A stretch of DNA of 46,490 nucleotides from an uncultured Clostridia bacterium (GTDB taxonomy: Bacteria; Bacillota; Clostridia; Oscillospirales; Acutalibacteraceae), in NCBI GenBank assembly GCA_947623505.1, contig CANQGT010000015.1, forward strand, positions 1-46,490, given 5' to 3'. Below are positions 8,311-15,656 of the stretch, one piece after another (positions within the stretch are counted from its first letter, which is position 1; every line of letters begins with the position of its first letter). Made by a program: the position numbers and the translations under genes. Under the pieces are notes generated by a model. The model had not been told where the DNA came from. It did no database searches and worked only from the letters and a program-made list of their open reading frames with translations.

Positions 8311-9078
8311 TCAGGATATGTACCAGCGGTCCCTGTCGGTATATTTGCTGACGACTCCGTCGCATTTCCCCTTATTCGTATATTGCCGCAAATCGTATTT
8401 TCCGAAATAGGACATTTTTTTATTGTAATCCGCCGCCCAAATATAAATGTCATCGGCAAGATCGGATACCTTTATTTCAAAATTGAGCACCGACGACGAA
8501 GCGTAAACCCCGGCGTAATATCCCGCATCCTTAACCGCGTCGCAAAAGGAATTTATAATCTTTGCGGACTCTTTTCCCGTAAGATTTGCCTCGGAAAGTC
8601 TGCCTATGCGCTTATTGCCGTTTTCAACCGCGTATTCAAAATCAATAAAAACAGGCAGTTCTATCTTATACGGCGCTATCCTTTCCAAAACAAATTCGGC
8701 CTCTTCCCTCGCCTCATCCGGGGTTACCGCCTGCGAATAAAAATACACCCCCACCGGTATGCCTGCCTTGTTGGCGTTTTCAAGGTTAAAGGCGTAATTT
8801 CCGTCCTCATTCACAAGACCGGTGCCGTATCCCCGGTAGCCCGCCCTTATTATGGCGAAATCGACCGCTCCGGCAACCTTTTCCCAATCAATTTTGCCGT
8901 TGTGCTTCGATACGTCTATACCCTCGGCGTACTCGGCGTTTATATCGAAAAACCTGTGCTTTTCCGGCGGAGCGAAAACCGCGGCCGCCATTACCGCGGC
9001 AATTATCAGAACCGCGCATACCGCGGCGATCGCCGCCGTTTTCCTATTCGGTTTTATAAGTCTGAAAGATATTTGCAT
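8311..9078 (-). CDS. GH25-family muramidase (lysozyme), membrane anchored
   Basis: Hydrolyses the MurNAc-GlcNAc bond of peptidoglycan. The 255-residue protein has an N-terminal uncleaved-type transmembrane anchor (about 13-36, after a Lys/Arg-containing start) and one GH25 barrel: GIDVSKHNG (D55), FAIIRAGYRG, VGVYFYSQA, FIDFEYAVENG with the catalytic D146-x-E148 pair, WAADYN, and a terminal LRQYTNKGKCDGV...DRDRW strand. There is no extra cell-wall-binding repeat. It is monocistronic between birA and glyQS; a housekeeping wall-remodelling role is inferred. Confidence 0.9.
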   Translation of the reverse strand: MQISFRLIKPNRKTAAIAAVCAVLIIAAVMAAAVFAPPEKHRFFDINAEYAEGIDVSKHNGKIDWEKVAGAVDFAIIRAGYRGYGTGLVNEDGNYAFNLENANKAGIPVGVYFYSQAVTPDEAREEAEFVLERIAPYKIELPVFIDFEYAVENGNKRIGRLSEANLTGKESAKIINSFCDAVKDAGYYAGVYASSSVLNFEIKVSDLADDIYIWAADYNKKMSYFGKYDLRQYTNKGKCDGVVSKYTDRDRWYIS

Positions 9079-9209
9079 AATATTCCCCTTTGAGAAGATA
9101 TTATCAAAAAACGTCGCATTTTTCCATTGCCCCGAAAATATTTTACCGTTTTTTTACCTTGTCTTTATAATTGCCGCGTTGTTGAACCGCGGTTCAGGCG
9201 CGTTCGGTC

Positions 9210-10157
9210 TTACTCCTGCCACCTTACGGTTATCTCGCCGCTGCGAAGAGTTTTTTCGTTTCCGTCGCCGTCTTTTATAACGAGACCTCCGCGATCGTCT
9301 ATGGCTACGGCCGTGGCCTCGGCCACCCTGCCGTTTTCCGTAAATCTTATTCTTTTTCCGAGTATCATACTGCGGCTTCTGTAATAATCTATAAATTCGG
9401 CGCTGCCTCCGTCAAGCAGATCGAGCAGCTCGTCCGCCACCGCGCCTATAAGCTCGGCGCGCTCTACCGGTGAAGCCAGCGAGCCGGCATTCCCCGCTTC
9501 CTCGGGGAAATCCTTTGTTCTTATGTTTATCCCTATCCCCACGATAACGCTTGAGGCCACTCCGGATTCAAAATCCGTTATCGCCTCGGTCAGTATTCCG
9601 CATATTTTGTTTTTGCCGCAATAAACGTCGTTTACCCATTTTATAAGCGGTTTCTTATCCGTGAGCCTTTCAACGGCTTTGCAAACGGCGACTGCCGCGG
9701 CGGTGGTGGCGGTTACAGCGTTTTGCAAAAGCGCGTTCGGGTGAACGGCCAGCGTCATATACGCTCCGGTAAGAGCGGGAGAATAAAAGCTCTTGCCCTG
9801 CCGCCCCCTGCCCGCCGTCTGCTTTTCCGCCGTAACAAGAAAGACGCTGCGCTCTCCGGCGCTTATAAGCCTTTTCGCCTCGTTGTTGGTGGAATCCGTT
9901 TCGGAAAGGCAGAATATTTTTATTCCGTGCCTCATAGCGCGGCGTATCCTGCTTTCGTTCAGAATATCGTTATCCGAAACGAGGCGGTAGCCTTTGTTTG
10001 TAACGGCCTCTATAACGTATCCTTCCTTTTTCAGCGAATTTACCGCTTTCCAGACAGCCGCGCGGCTTTTTCCCGCCGCCCGCGCGAGCGCTTCGCCGCT
10101 CACATATTCTCCTTCGTTAAGTTTAAGGCGGTCGATTATATTTCGTTTTAGCGACAT
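9210..10157 (-). CDS. birA: bifunctional biotin--protein ligase / biotin-operon repressor
   Basis: Attaches biotin to carboxylase carrier lysines and, as biotinoyl-AMP-bound dimer, represses transcription. The 315 residues comprise an N-terminal winged helix (about 1-60: SGEALARAAGKSRAAVWKAVNSLKKEGY ... NKGYRL), the ligase core with GRGRQGK (116-122), KWVNDVY and GILTEA, and a C-terminal SH3-like domain (about 265-315). The DNA-binding domain makes this the regulatory class of ligase. A BirA-like operator overlaps its own start region. Confidence 0.95.
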   Translation of the reverse strand: MSLKRNIIDRLKLNEGEYVSGEALARAAGKSRAAVWKAVNSLKKEGYVIEAVTNKGYRLVSDNDILNESRIRRAMRHGIKIFCLSETDSTNNEAKRLISAGERSVFLVTAEKQTAGRGRQGKSFYSPALTGAYMTLAVHPNALLQNAVTATTAAAVAVCKAVERLTDKKPLIKWVNDVYCGKNKICGILTEAITDFESGVASSVIVGIGINIRTKDFPEEAGNAGSLASPVERAELIGAVADELLDLLDGGSAEFIDYYRSRSMILGKRIRFTENGRVAEATAVAIDDRGGLVIKDGDGNEKTLRSGEITVRWQE

Positions 10158-10188
10158 AGTAAACCTCCGAAATCCAAACAGTTTACAA
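10158..10188 (-). promoter_or_regulatory. BirA-like operator over birA translation start
   Basis: On the minus strand, TTGTAAAC (10181-10188) and GTTTACTA (10157-10164) form an inverted repeat, with 16 bp between the GTAAAC and GTTTAC cores. E. coli BirA binds TTGTAAACC/GGTTTACAA arms with a spacer of this order. The downstream arm abuts the ATG, and the spacer contains the GGAGG Shine-Dalgarno. Autorepression of birA is inferred from position and sequence only. Confidence 0.55.
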
Positions 10189-10198
10189 TTATTTCCCG

Positions 10199-10224
10199 AA
10201 AAAAGGCGGCGCTCGCGACCGCCC
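10199..10224 (-). terminator. terminator of degV gene
   Basis: Read on the minus strand, GGCGG/CCGCC arms (10219-10223 and 10205-10209) with a GC-rich loop are followed by TTTTTT (10199-10204). A second hairpin, GGGCAG/CTGCCC, lies at about 10240-10258 just after the degV stop. Confidence 0.75.
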
Positions 10225-10265
10225 TTTCAAAAAACTCAACGGGCAGTTGAAGCTGCCCGCCGAAA

Positions 10266-11114
10266 TCAGTTATCCATAAAAAACACGGCGAAGGTTTTCG
10301 GCCCGCAATGGGAAGAAATCGTGCATCCGGCGTCGGCTATAATAACCTCTTTAAAGCCTTTGCCCTCAGCCACGCCCCTCGCGTAAGCGATAATATCCCC
10401 GCTTACGCCGCCCGAGTTTGCTATGGCGATTCTCGTTTTATCCGCTCTGCCGGCGGCGTTCATACAGTCGTTTATATACTGCTTGTAAACGGCCTCGATT
10501 TTGCCGCGGTATTTCTTTGAAACGTCCAGCCTGCCTGTTTCGGGGCTTACGGCGATGGATATTTTCAGCCCAAGCACGTTCGCGCCGAAGCGCTCTACGC
10601 CGCTGCATCTGCCGCCCTTGTGAAGATATTCCAAGCTGTCCAGCACAAAGGTGGTGTGCAGCTTTTGAGCCATTCCCTTTAATCGGTTGGCTATCTTTTT
10701 AGCGTCGAAATTTTTTTCTCTCAAATCGCACGCCTTCAGCACCAAAAGCCCCATTGCCGTGCAAAGGCTTTTGGAATCCACACAATATACATTGTCAAAT
10801 TCCGAAGCGGCGACAAGCGAATTTTGATGGCTTGAGGAAATGGCGGAGGAAAGGCTTATGTGAACTACCGCTTTGCCCTCGTCCGTCAGTTTTTTGAACA
10901 CGTCGTAATAGTCGGCGGGCGGAACGGCAGCCGTTTTGGGGAGCGCTCCCGTTTTTTTAACGTGCTCGTAAATATCGGAGGCGTGAATCTCCACCCCGTC
11001 AAGATACGAATTTTCACCGAAAAGTATCGAAAGCGGAAAAATGATGATATTCTGCTCATCAATGATATTCTTAGGCAGATCGCAGGTTGAATCCGCCGTT
11101 ATCACGATTTCCAT
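10266..11114 (-). CDS. DegV family fatty-acid-binding protein
   Basis: DegV/FakB-type proteins hold a fatty acid for phosphorylation by FakA; no kinase gene is in the window, so the role is inferred from the family. The 282-residue protein shows ITADSTCDLP at the N-terminus, PLSILFGENSYLDG, the PKTAAVPPADYY loop, HISLSSAISSSHQN, and a C-terminal GCTISSHCGPKTFAVFF containing the conserved SxHxGP motif. The frame also permits a TTG one codon earlier; the ATG at 11114 is preferred, with AGGA 9 nt upstream. Confidence 0.92.
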   Translation of the reverse strand: MEIVITADSTCDLPKNIIDEQNIIIFPLSILFGENSYLDGVEIHASDIYEHVKKTGALPKTAAVPPADYYDVFKKLTDEGKAVVHISLSSAISSSHQNSLVAASEFDNVYCVDSKSLCTAMGLLVLKACDLREKNFDAKKIANRLKGMAQKLHTTFVLDSLEYLHKGGRCSGVERFGANVLGLKISIAVSPETGRLDVSKKYRGKIEAVYKQYINDCMNAAGRADKTRIAIANSGGVSGDIIAYARGVAEGKGFKEVIIADAGCTISSHCGPKTFAVFFMDN

Positions 11115-11145
11115 CAAAAGCAGTCCTCTCTTGCGAATTTACGTA

Positions 11146-11174
11146 ATTTTATCACTTTCGCCGTTTAGTATCAA
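11146..11174 (-). promoter_or_regulatory. promoter of degV gene
   Basis: Minus strand: TTGATA (11169-11174), 17 bp, TAAAAT (11146-11151), about 30 nt upstream of the ATG. Confidence 0.65.
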
Positions 11175-11212
11175 CCGAAATAAAAGCGCGAAACGCAACA
11201 TTTTATAAATAT

Positions 11213-11821
11213 TTAAGAATTAGCGGAGCCGACCTTTGATTCTCCGTATTTTTCATTAAAATCGAAAGGCTCCGGCACGCTATTATTGACGTGATAACAC
11301 TGCCCGTGGGCAAGGGAAAAAATCGGCCTGTCGTGCGTGAAGGAATCGGAATAAACGTCGATAACGCGCGCGTCGGGATATATCTCCCTGAAACGGCGCA
11401 CCTTTTCGTCGCCGCGGCAGTTTTCACCTATTATCACACCGGTTTTTCTGTTGTGTCTGGTGCAGAGGAGGCGATTTATCGAAGTTCTTTCGGCAATCTC
11501 CTCCAAAAGAAAATCGGGGGAAGCGCTTATAACAACGCAATCCCTTTTTCGATTTAAGAACCAGGAATGAATCTCTTTTTCGTGCTTATCCCAAAACTTT
11601 TTCACCGCCTTGTCGAGCGGTATAAGTGGCACGTACATAAAGCAGGTTTTTTTGAAATTCGTGAAACTGATAATGCCGAGGCTCATCAAAACGAATCCTA
11701 TCGCTATCGGAAGCAGGCATACAATAGTCCACGGATAGCGGAAAAGGCAGTAAAAGGAGAAAAGCGAGCCGCTGTCAAACGGAACGATCGTTTTGTCGAA
11801 ATCATAAATATCAAGTTCCAT
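11213..11821 (-). CDS. HAD-superfamily phosphatase (HAD-IB-like), membrane associated
   Basis: The 202-residue protein starts with the HAD nucleophile motif DFDKT (D7, D9), then a hydrophobic stretch at about 30-53 that could be a membrane hairpin, motif II VISASPDFLLEEIAE, and the GDEKVRRFREIYPDA / DVYSDSFTHD region for motifs III-IV. It resembles the phosphoserine-phosphatase-like HAD-IB group; the substrate is unknown. It starts 4 bp after the dCMP deaminase stop, is the last gene of the lexA-led cluster, and is preceded by AAGGAAG. Confidence 0.8.
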   Translation of the reverse strand: MELDIYDFDKTIVPFDSGSLFSFYCLFRYPWTIVCLLPIAIGFVLMSLGIISFTNFKKTCFMYVPLIPLDKAVKKFWDKHEKEIHSWFLNRKRDCVVISASPDFLLEEIAERTSINRLLCTRHNRKTGVIIGENCRGDEKVRRFREIYPDARVIDVYSDSFTHDRPIFSLAHGQCYHVNNSVPEPFDFNEKYGESKVGSANS

Positions 11822-11825
11822 AAGT

Positions 11826-12323
11826 TTAAACTTCCTTTTTACCGAAATCTATTTCGATTTTCCTTCCGCTCACAAACTGAGTCAGTTTAACGCCTGCCGC
11901 CGCGAGCATTTTTTTGCTTGCTTTGTTGTTGTCGGTATCGGCGTATTTATCGCTTATGTATATAACCTCTGTTATTCCCGCCTGAATTATCGCTTTCGCG
12001 CATTCGCTGCAAGGGAAAAGCGCCACATATATGCGCGCCCCCCTCATATCCCTGCCGTAAGCGTTGAGTATAGCGTTCAGCTCCGCGTGGCAGACGAAAG
12101 GATATTTTGTATCGTTCGGATTTTCCGCCGATCTTTCCCATGGAAATTCCTCGTCCGAGCAGCCGCGCGGAAAGCCGTTGTACCCCACGCTGACTATGCG
12201 GTTGTCGGCGTTTACTATGCAGGCGCCCACCTGAGTGTTGGGATCCTTGCTTCGCATCGCGGAAAGCATCGCGAGTCCCATAAAATATTCGTCCCATGAG
12301 ATATAATCTTCTCTTTTTGCCAT
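11826..12323 (-). CDS. comEB: deoxycytidylate (dCMP) deaminase
   Basis: Deaminates dCMP to dUMP, feeding thymidylate synthesis. The 165-residue zinc enzyme has the HAE motif (H79-A80-E81) and PCSEC (P104, C105, C108), plus the allosteric-site-type GYNGFPRGC loop and NTQVGACIV. The length fits the ComEB/Dctd family. The ATG is preceded by AAGGAGAGG. Placed between mrp and the HAD phosphatase in a tight same-strand run, so likely cotranscribed with lexA. Confidence 0.93.
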   Translation of the reverse strand: MAKREDYISWDEYFMGLAMLSAMRSKDPNTQVGACIVNADNRIVSVGYNGFPRGCSDEEFPWERSAENPNDTKYPFVCHAELNAILNAYGRDMRGARIYVALFPCSECAKAIIQAGITEVIYISDKYADTDNNKASKKMLAAAGVKLTQFVSGRKIEIDFGKKEV

Positions 12324-12339
12324 ATTTTTGCCTCTCCTT

Positions 12340-13158
12340 TTATTTCAGCGCGTCTATAAAATCGCGAAGCTCGGGGCACTCAGCGTCCTCTATCCTGCCG
12401 CTGTCCTCAAGCGCGCACAGCTTAGGATCGACGGGCAGTTTTGCCAATACGGGCAGCCCCGCCTCCGCCGCCGTTTCCTCGATTTTCGATTTTCCGAATA
12501 TATCGTGGCACGCTCCGCATTCGGGGCATTTGTAAAAACTCATATTTTCTATAATGCCCAGCACGGGAATATTCATAAGCCTTGCCATATTGATAGCCTT
12601 GTTTACTATCATCTTAACAAGCTCCTGAGGAGTGGAAACGATTACTATTCCGTCAACGGGAAGGCTTTGGAAAACCGTGAGCGCGACGTCGCCCGTTCCC
12701 GGAGGCATATCCACAAAGAGATAATCGAGCTCGCCCCAGCGCACGTCCGTCCAAAACTGCTGAACCACTCCGCTTATAACGGGGCCGCGCCAAACGACGG
12801 GCGAATTTTCATCCTCAAGCAGAAGATTTACGCTCATAATTTTTATGCCGCCGTCCGTTATGTTGGGCAAAAGAAATTCCTCATCCTGCATAGCCCTTTG
12901 GGAAACGCCGAACGCCTTCGGAACGGACGGCCCTGTTATATCGGCGTCCAAAACACCTGCTTTAAGCCCCGCCTTGGCGCATTCGGACGCCAAAAGGCAC
13001 GCTACCGTGCTTTTCCCTACGCCGCCCTTGCCGCTGACGATTCCTATTACCTTTTTAATTTTGGAGCCGGCGTTCATCGGCTTTAAAAAACTCTTTGGAT
13101 CGTTCGCGTCGGCGCAATTTTGAGAACAGTTTGAGCAATCGTGATTGCATTCGCTCAT
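12340..13158 (-). CDS. Mrp/NBP35-family Fe-S cluster carrier ATPase
   Basis: Predicted to assemble or deliver iron-sulfur clusters. In the 272-residue form, four Cys (C4, C8, C11, C15) form a clostridial-type N-terminal cysteine cluster. The deviant Walker A is [10 protein letters not shown] (42-51), followed by [27 protein letters not shown] (switch/Walker B) and a C-terminal CPECGAC that supplies the bridging-cluster CxxC. The frame allows an ATG 21 nt upstream, but only the ATG at 13158 has a ribosome-binding site (GGGG at 8 nt) and the family-like MSECNHDC start. Confidence 0.92.
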   Translation of the reverse strand: MSECNHDCSNCSQNCADANDPKSFLKPMNAGSKIKKVIGIVSGKGGVGKSTVACLLASECAKAGLKAGVLDADITGPSVPKAFGVSQRAMQDEEFLLPNITDGGIKIMSVNLLLEDENSPVVWRGPVISGVVQQFWTDVRWGELDYLFVDMPPGTGDVALTVFQSLPVDGIVIVSTPQELVKMIVNKAINMARLMNIPVLGIIENMSFYKCPECGACHDIFGKSKIEETAAEAGLPVLAKLPVDPKLCALEDSGRIEDAECPELRDFIDALK

Positions 13159-13200
13159 TTCAATACCCCGTTTCTTCATAAAATGATTAATTTAAGCATA

Positions 13201-13788
13201 TCAATAGTTTCTGATAACCGCCGCAACCCTGCCGAGAAGAGTGAGCTCTTCGGTTATTATCGGCTTATAAGCGTCGTTTTCGGGCTGGAGCCTGAAACGC
13301 CCGTCTTCTCTGTAAAACCGCTTTACCGTTGCCTCGTCACCGATAAGCGCCACAACAATATCGCCGTTTTCGGCCGTTTCGGTCTGCTCCGCCACAACAA
13401 TATCGCCGTCCAAAATATGGGCGTTTATCATCGAATCGCCCCTGACGTGAAGGGCAAAAAAACTTCCGTCTCTGTTGAGCGCGACGGGAACGTATTCCTC
13501 TATCTGCTCATCGGCGAATATCGGCGTGCCCGCCGCCACCGTTCCGAGCAGCGGCACAAAAACCGCTTTTGAGCCGAAGCCGGAAAGGCGTATCGTGCGC
13601 TTTAAATTCGGATCACGCACTATGTAGCCCGCCATTTCAAGCGCGTTTAGGTTATACTGCACCGTTGAGGTGGATTTAAGACCGACCGCGGCGCCTATCT
13701 CGCGAACCGATGGCGCGATGCCTTTTTCCGATATTACCCGTTTAATGTATTCAAAAACCTTTTTCTGAGTTTCGTTTATCTTTTCCAT
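13201..13788 (-). CDS. lexA: LexA SOS repressor
   Basis: Represses DNA-damage genes and self-cleaves when RecA filaments form. The 195-residue protein has a winged helix (28-48: VREIGAAVGLKSTSTVQYNLNAL), the A86-G87 scissile bond within GTVAAGTPI, and the Ser/Lys dyad S119 (RGDSMINA) and K156 (EATVKRF). It heads the lexA-mrp-dCMP deaminase-HAD run, with a 42-bp gap to mrp. A LexA-like box lies over its -35 element. Confidence 0.96.
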   Translation of the reverse strand: MEKINETQKKVFEYIKRVISEKGIAPSVREIGAAVGLKSTSTVQYNLNALEMAGYIVRDPNLKRTIRLSGFGSKAVFVPLLGTVAAGTPIFADEQIEEYVPVALNRDGSFFALHVRGDSMINAHILDGDIVVAEQTETAENGDIVVALIGDEATVKRFYREDGRFRLQPENDAYKPIITEELTLLGRVAAVIRNY

Positions 13789-13855
13789 AGATGCTCACCG
13801 CCGGCGTTTCGTTAAACATAGCAACACATTATTTTTATATGGTTTTCAGATATTT

Positions 13856-13897
13856 ATTATACTATCACAAGGGCGGCTCTATGTCAAACATTTGTGT
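13856..13897 (-). promoter_or_regulatory. lexA promoter with overlapping LexA-like box
   Basis: Minus strand: TTGACA at 13882-13887, with two possible -10s: TAGTAT (13859-13864, 17 bp) or TATAAT (13856-13861, 20 bp). The imperfect palindrome AAACATTTGTGT (13886-13897) matches the Firmicute LexA box GAACATATGTTC at 8 of 12 positions, including the AACAT-TGT core, and overlaps the -35. The promoter is well supported; the operator is a proposal. Confidence 0.55.
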
Positions 13898-13983
13898 CGT
13901 TCGTTTTTTCCGATTTGCGAAGCCCGTTTTTCGTGCCCGAAATCATATTTTTTCAAAGTTTGGCCTTCGGCGGAAAAAAGGTG

Positions 13984-14012
13984 TTGACAAACCTTTTTTT
14001 ATATAATATAAT
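13984..14012 (+). promoter_or_regulatory. consensus promoter of the tRNA pair
   Basis: TTGACA (13984-13989), 17 bp, TATAAT (14007-14012): a perfect sigma-A promoter ending 29 bp before tRNA-Met, as expected for a strongly expressed stable-RNA unit. Confidence 0.9.
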
Positions 14013-14041
14013 TTTTCTTGCTTGAAAAAAGCCATTAACAC

Positions 14042-14118
14042 GGCTTTATAGCTCAGTTGGTCAGAGCATTCGGTTCATACCCGAAGTGTCACTGGTTCGA
14101 ATCCAGTTAAAGCCACCA
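14042..14118 (+). tRNA. tRNA-Met (CAU)
   Basis: A full cloverleaf: acceptor GGCTTTA/TAAAGCC, D-stem GCTC/GAGC, anticodon stem TTCGG/CCGAA with CAT at 14076-14078, T-stem ACTGG/CCAGT, and encoded ACCA. The paired first base argues against initiator tRNA. Elongator Met is most likely, but a CAU tRNA could also be the lysidine-modified Ile isoacceptor. Confidence 0.93.
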
Positions 14119-14120
14119 AC

Positions 14121-14195
14121 GGCCCGGTGGTCAAGCGGTTAAGACACCGCCCTTTCACGGCGGTAACACGGGTTCAATTCCCGTCCGGGTCACCA
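14121..14195 (+). tRNA. tRNA-Glu (UUC), integration target of the ICE
   Basis: Acceptor GGCCCGG/CCGGGTC, anticodon stem CCGCC/GGCGG with TTC at 14154-14156, T-arm with TTCAATTC, discriminator A and CCA. Its last 26 bp through the first C of CCA (14168-14193) recur at 36045-36070, marking the ends of the integrated element. The final CA of the CCA lies outside the repeat, so it comes from the mobile element; the chromosomal side at 36068 reads CACTAG. Confidence 0.95.
14168..14193 (+). repeat. attL of the ICE (26-bp core)
   Basis: Identical to 36045-36070; begins ACGGGTTCAATTCCCG and ends GGGTCAC. It covers the T-arm, 3' acceptor strand and discriminator of tRNA-Glu, the usual target of tyrosine integrases. 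Confidence 0.95.
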
Positions 14196-14542
14196 TTATT
14201 TGGCTGGCAATGAAAAGCGAGCATACCAGGTAAGACGATAGGCATTTCTATTGTCTTATTTGCTATATTAGAAAGCGGGTAAAGCAGCCCCAAAGGCTGT
14301 TTGCTTAATACGCGGCTGAGAGCAGGGCGCAGGATAACGATATTTGGAGGGATGAATCCGGCAATCTGATTTAAGCCGCAAAATGACAGAAAATCAATAT
14401 ATTTCATTTAGTTAAAGGATTTCACTATTGTGACATCCTTTTTTTGTTGCAAAACCTCACAAAAGTGCGCTAATACTTGAAAAGAAAAAGTTTTACCAAT
14501 AAAATATTTACGTTACTAAAATTAAGGAAAAGGAGAATAAAA
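14196..14542 (+). other. ICE left-end non-coding region
   Basis: No gene is supported here. A minus-strand 77-codon frame (14174-14407) runs into the tRNA, has no ribosome-binding site and resembles nothing. The stretch holds a CAGCC/GGCTG hairpin near 14284-14301 and a strong hairpin at 14414-14441 (AAAGGATTTCAC paired with GTGACATCCTTT, loop TATT) followed by T7. That hairpin can terminate tRNA-operon read-through before the integrase, replacing the terminator displaced to 36079. Integrase arm sites and an excisionase would be expected here, but none was recognised. Confidence 0.5.
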
Positions 14543-15454
14543 TTGATAATTAAATTCTGTAATTTCCAAACTTTTGATAAACACAGCTTTGTCGATATAG
14601 CCGACCAATGGGCAGAAGAAGCATTTGAACAACTTGCTTATAGAACGTTAAGCTGTTATACTGCACCACTTAAAACTGTTAAAGAATATTTTAATGATTG
14701 CTATATAGAAGATATAAATCACAAACAAATTAAAGACTATTTTGATTTTTTAGTTCAAAAAGGCTTTAGCAAAAAAACGATTCAAAATTATCGCATAGTA
14801 TTGTGTCTCATTTTTAAATCGGCGGTATTAAAAGATATATGCCCTCACAATACAGCCGCGGACGTTCCGATACCTAAGGGCTTAAAATCTTCAAGACGAG
14901 TTCTTCCCTCTTTGGTCGATATTGAAAAAATCAAATCAAATGTCAATGCCGAATTTGGACTGTTCTATTTTTTGATATTGTATACCGGTATCAGACGCGG
15001 TGAAGCGCTTGCGCTGGCATATGAGGACATTGATTTTAACAATAATACAATTAAAATTGAGAAATCAGTATATCATAAACACAATAGACCGGTTTTAAAA
15101 AGTCCTAAAACCGAAAGTGGAATAAGAACAATTCCGTTGCTTGATCCTCTTAAAAAAGTACTTGATCAGACTAAAAAAGGCATTATATTTTCTGACGAAA
15201 AGGGTAATTATTTAACAAGATATCAGGTTGAATCAGGAATAAGTAATTATCGTGAGCTTACCGGAATTGAATGCACGCCTCACCAGTTGAGGCACGAATT
15301 CGCCACCATTTTGCACGAAGCAGATATTGATGATAAAGAAATACAGGAGCTGCTCGGACATTCGGATATATCCACAACAAAAAATATTTATATGCACATC
15401 ACGCCGAGGCAGTTCAGAGCTACTGCTGAAAAATTAAATAAATATCTTTCGTAA
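14543..15454 (+). CDS. tyrosine recombinase / ICE integrase
   Basis: Catalyses integration and excision at the tRNA-Glu 3' end. The TTG at 14543 is chosen as the start because AAGGAG lies 7 nt upstream; a TTG at 14477 lacks one. The 303-residue protein has an N-terminal SAM-like core-binding domain (about 20-110) and a catalytic domain with R in YTGIRRGEAL, K in SPKTESGIRTIPL, HQLRH, LGHSD and the nucleophile Tyr in TTKNIYMHI, so the full R-K-H-R-H-Y set is intact. It reads away from attL and is followed by a hairpin terminator carrying motif copy 1 (15463). Confidence 0.95.
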   Translation: MIIKFCNFQTFDKHSFVDIADQWAEEAFEQLAYRTLSCYTAPLKTVKEYFNDCYIEDINHKQIKDYFDFLVQKGFSKKTIQNYRIVLCLIFKSAVLKDICPHNTAADVPIPKGLKSSRRVLPSLVDIEKIKSNVNAEFGLFYFLILYTGIRRGEALALAYEDIDFNNNTIKIEKSVYHKHNRPVLKSPKTESGIRTIPLLDPLKKVLDQTKKGIIFSDEKGNYLTRYQVESGISNYRELTGIECTPHQLRHEFATILHEADIDDKEIQELLGHSDISTTKNIYMHITPRQFRATAEKLNKYLS

Positions 15455-15462
15455 ATTTAAGT

Positions 15463-15477
15463 GTGCACTCGGTGCGC
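15463..15477 (+). repeat. GTGCAC-N3-GTGCAC motif, copy 1 (int terminator)
   Basis: GTGCAC-TCG-GTGCGC. With flanking bases it forms AAGTGTGCAC/GTGCGCACTT followed by T7, so here the motif also serves as a rho-independent terminator 9 nt after the integrase stop. It is the most divergent half-site of the six. Confidence 0.75.
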
Positions 15478-15515
15478 ACTTTTTTTATATAGGTTAAATG
15501 CCGAAAGGCTTTAAC

Positions 15516-15580
15516 AGCATAGACGGGATAGCTTCCCGATAGCGGCAGGTTCTAAGTGTTCTCCCTGCCGCTTCTATGCT
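15516..15580 (+). other. perfect three-way-junction secondary structure
   Basis: AGCATAGA (15516-15523) pairs with TCTATGCT (15573-15580). Inside lie CGGGA/TCCCG (15524-15528, 15534-15538; loop TAGCT) and AGCGGCAGG/CCTGCCGCT (15541-15549, 15564-15572). The three stems are perfect and almost unspaced, with only AT between the two inner arms. A further TTAAA-TGCC-GAAA-GGC-TTTAA hairpin precedes it at about 15494-15514. It belongs to the outer ICE, between the integrase and the nested element. It could be a small structured RNA, a single-strand origin or an oriT-like site; no known family was recognised. Confidence 0.6.
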
Positions 15581-15598
15581 TCATAGAGAAAAAAGAAC

Positions 15599-15624
15599 AC
15601 AAATAACACTTCTAAGGTTATCAC
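15599..15624 (+). repeat. nested element left att: 8-bp core plus inverted arm
   Basis: ACAAATAA (15599-15606), 3 nt, then TTCTAAGGTTATCAC (15610-15624). The arm is repeated inverted at the right end, with AAAG following in both copies apart from one base. Confidence 0.8.
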
Positions 15625-15625
15625 A

Positions 15626-15655
15626 AAAGAAAGCCGCCCAATACGGACGGCTTTT
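15626..15655 (-). terminator. terminator of the serine recombinase gene
   Basis: Minus strand: AGCCG-TCC/GG-GCGGCT stem with a short ATT-containing loop, followed by a T-rich tail (TTTCTTTT), directly after the recombinase stop. Confidence 0.7.
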
Positions 15656-15656
15656 C

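Noticed and set aside
9183-9196. 14-bp perfect palindrome TGAACCGCGGTTCA
   Set aside because: Striking, but a single copy, downstream of birA and not at a promoter, without T-run; no function can be argued.
14174-14407. 77-codon minus-strand frame at the ICE left end, considered as an excisionase
   Set aside because: It overlaps the tRNA-Glu 3' end, lacks a ribosome-binding site and has no HTH pattern.
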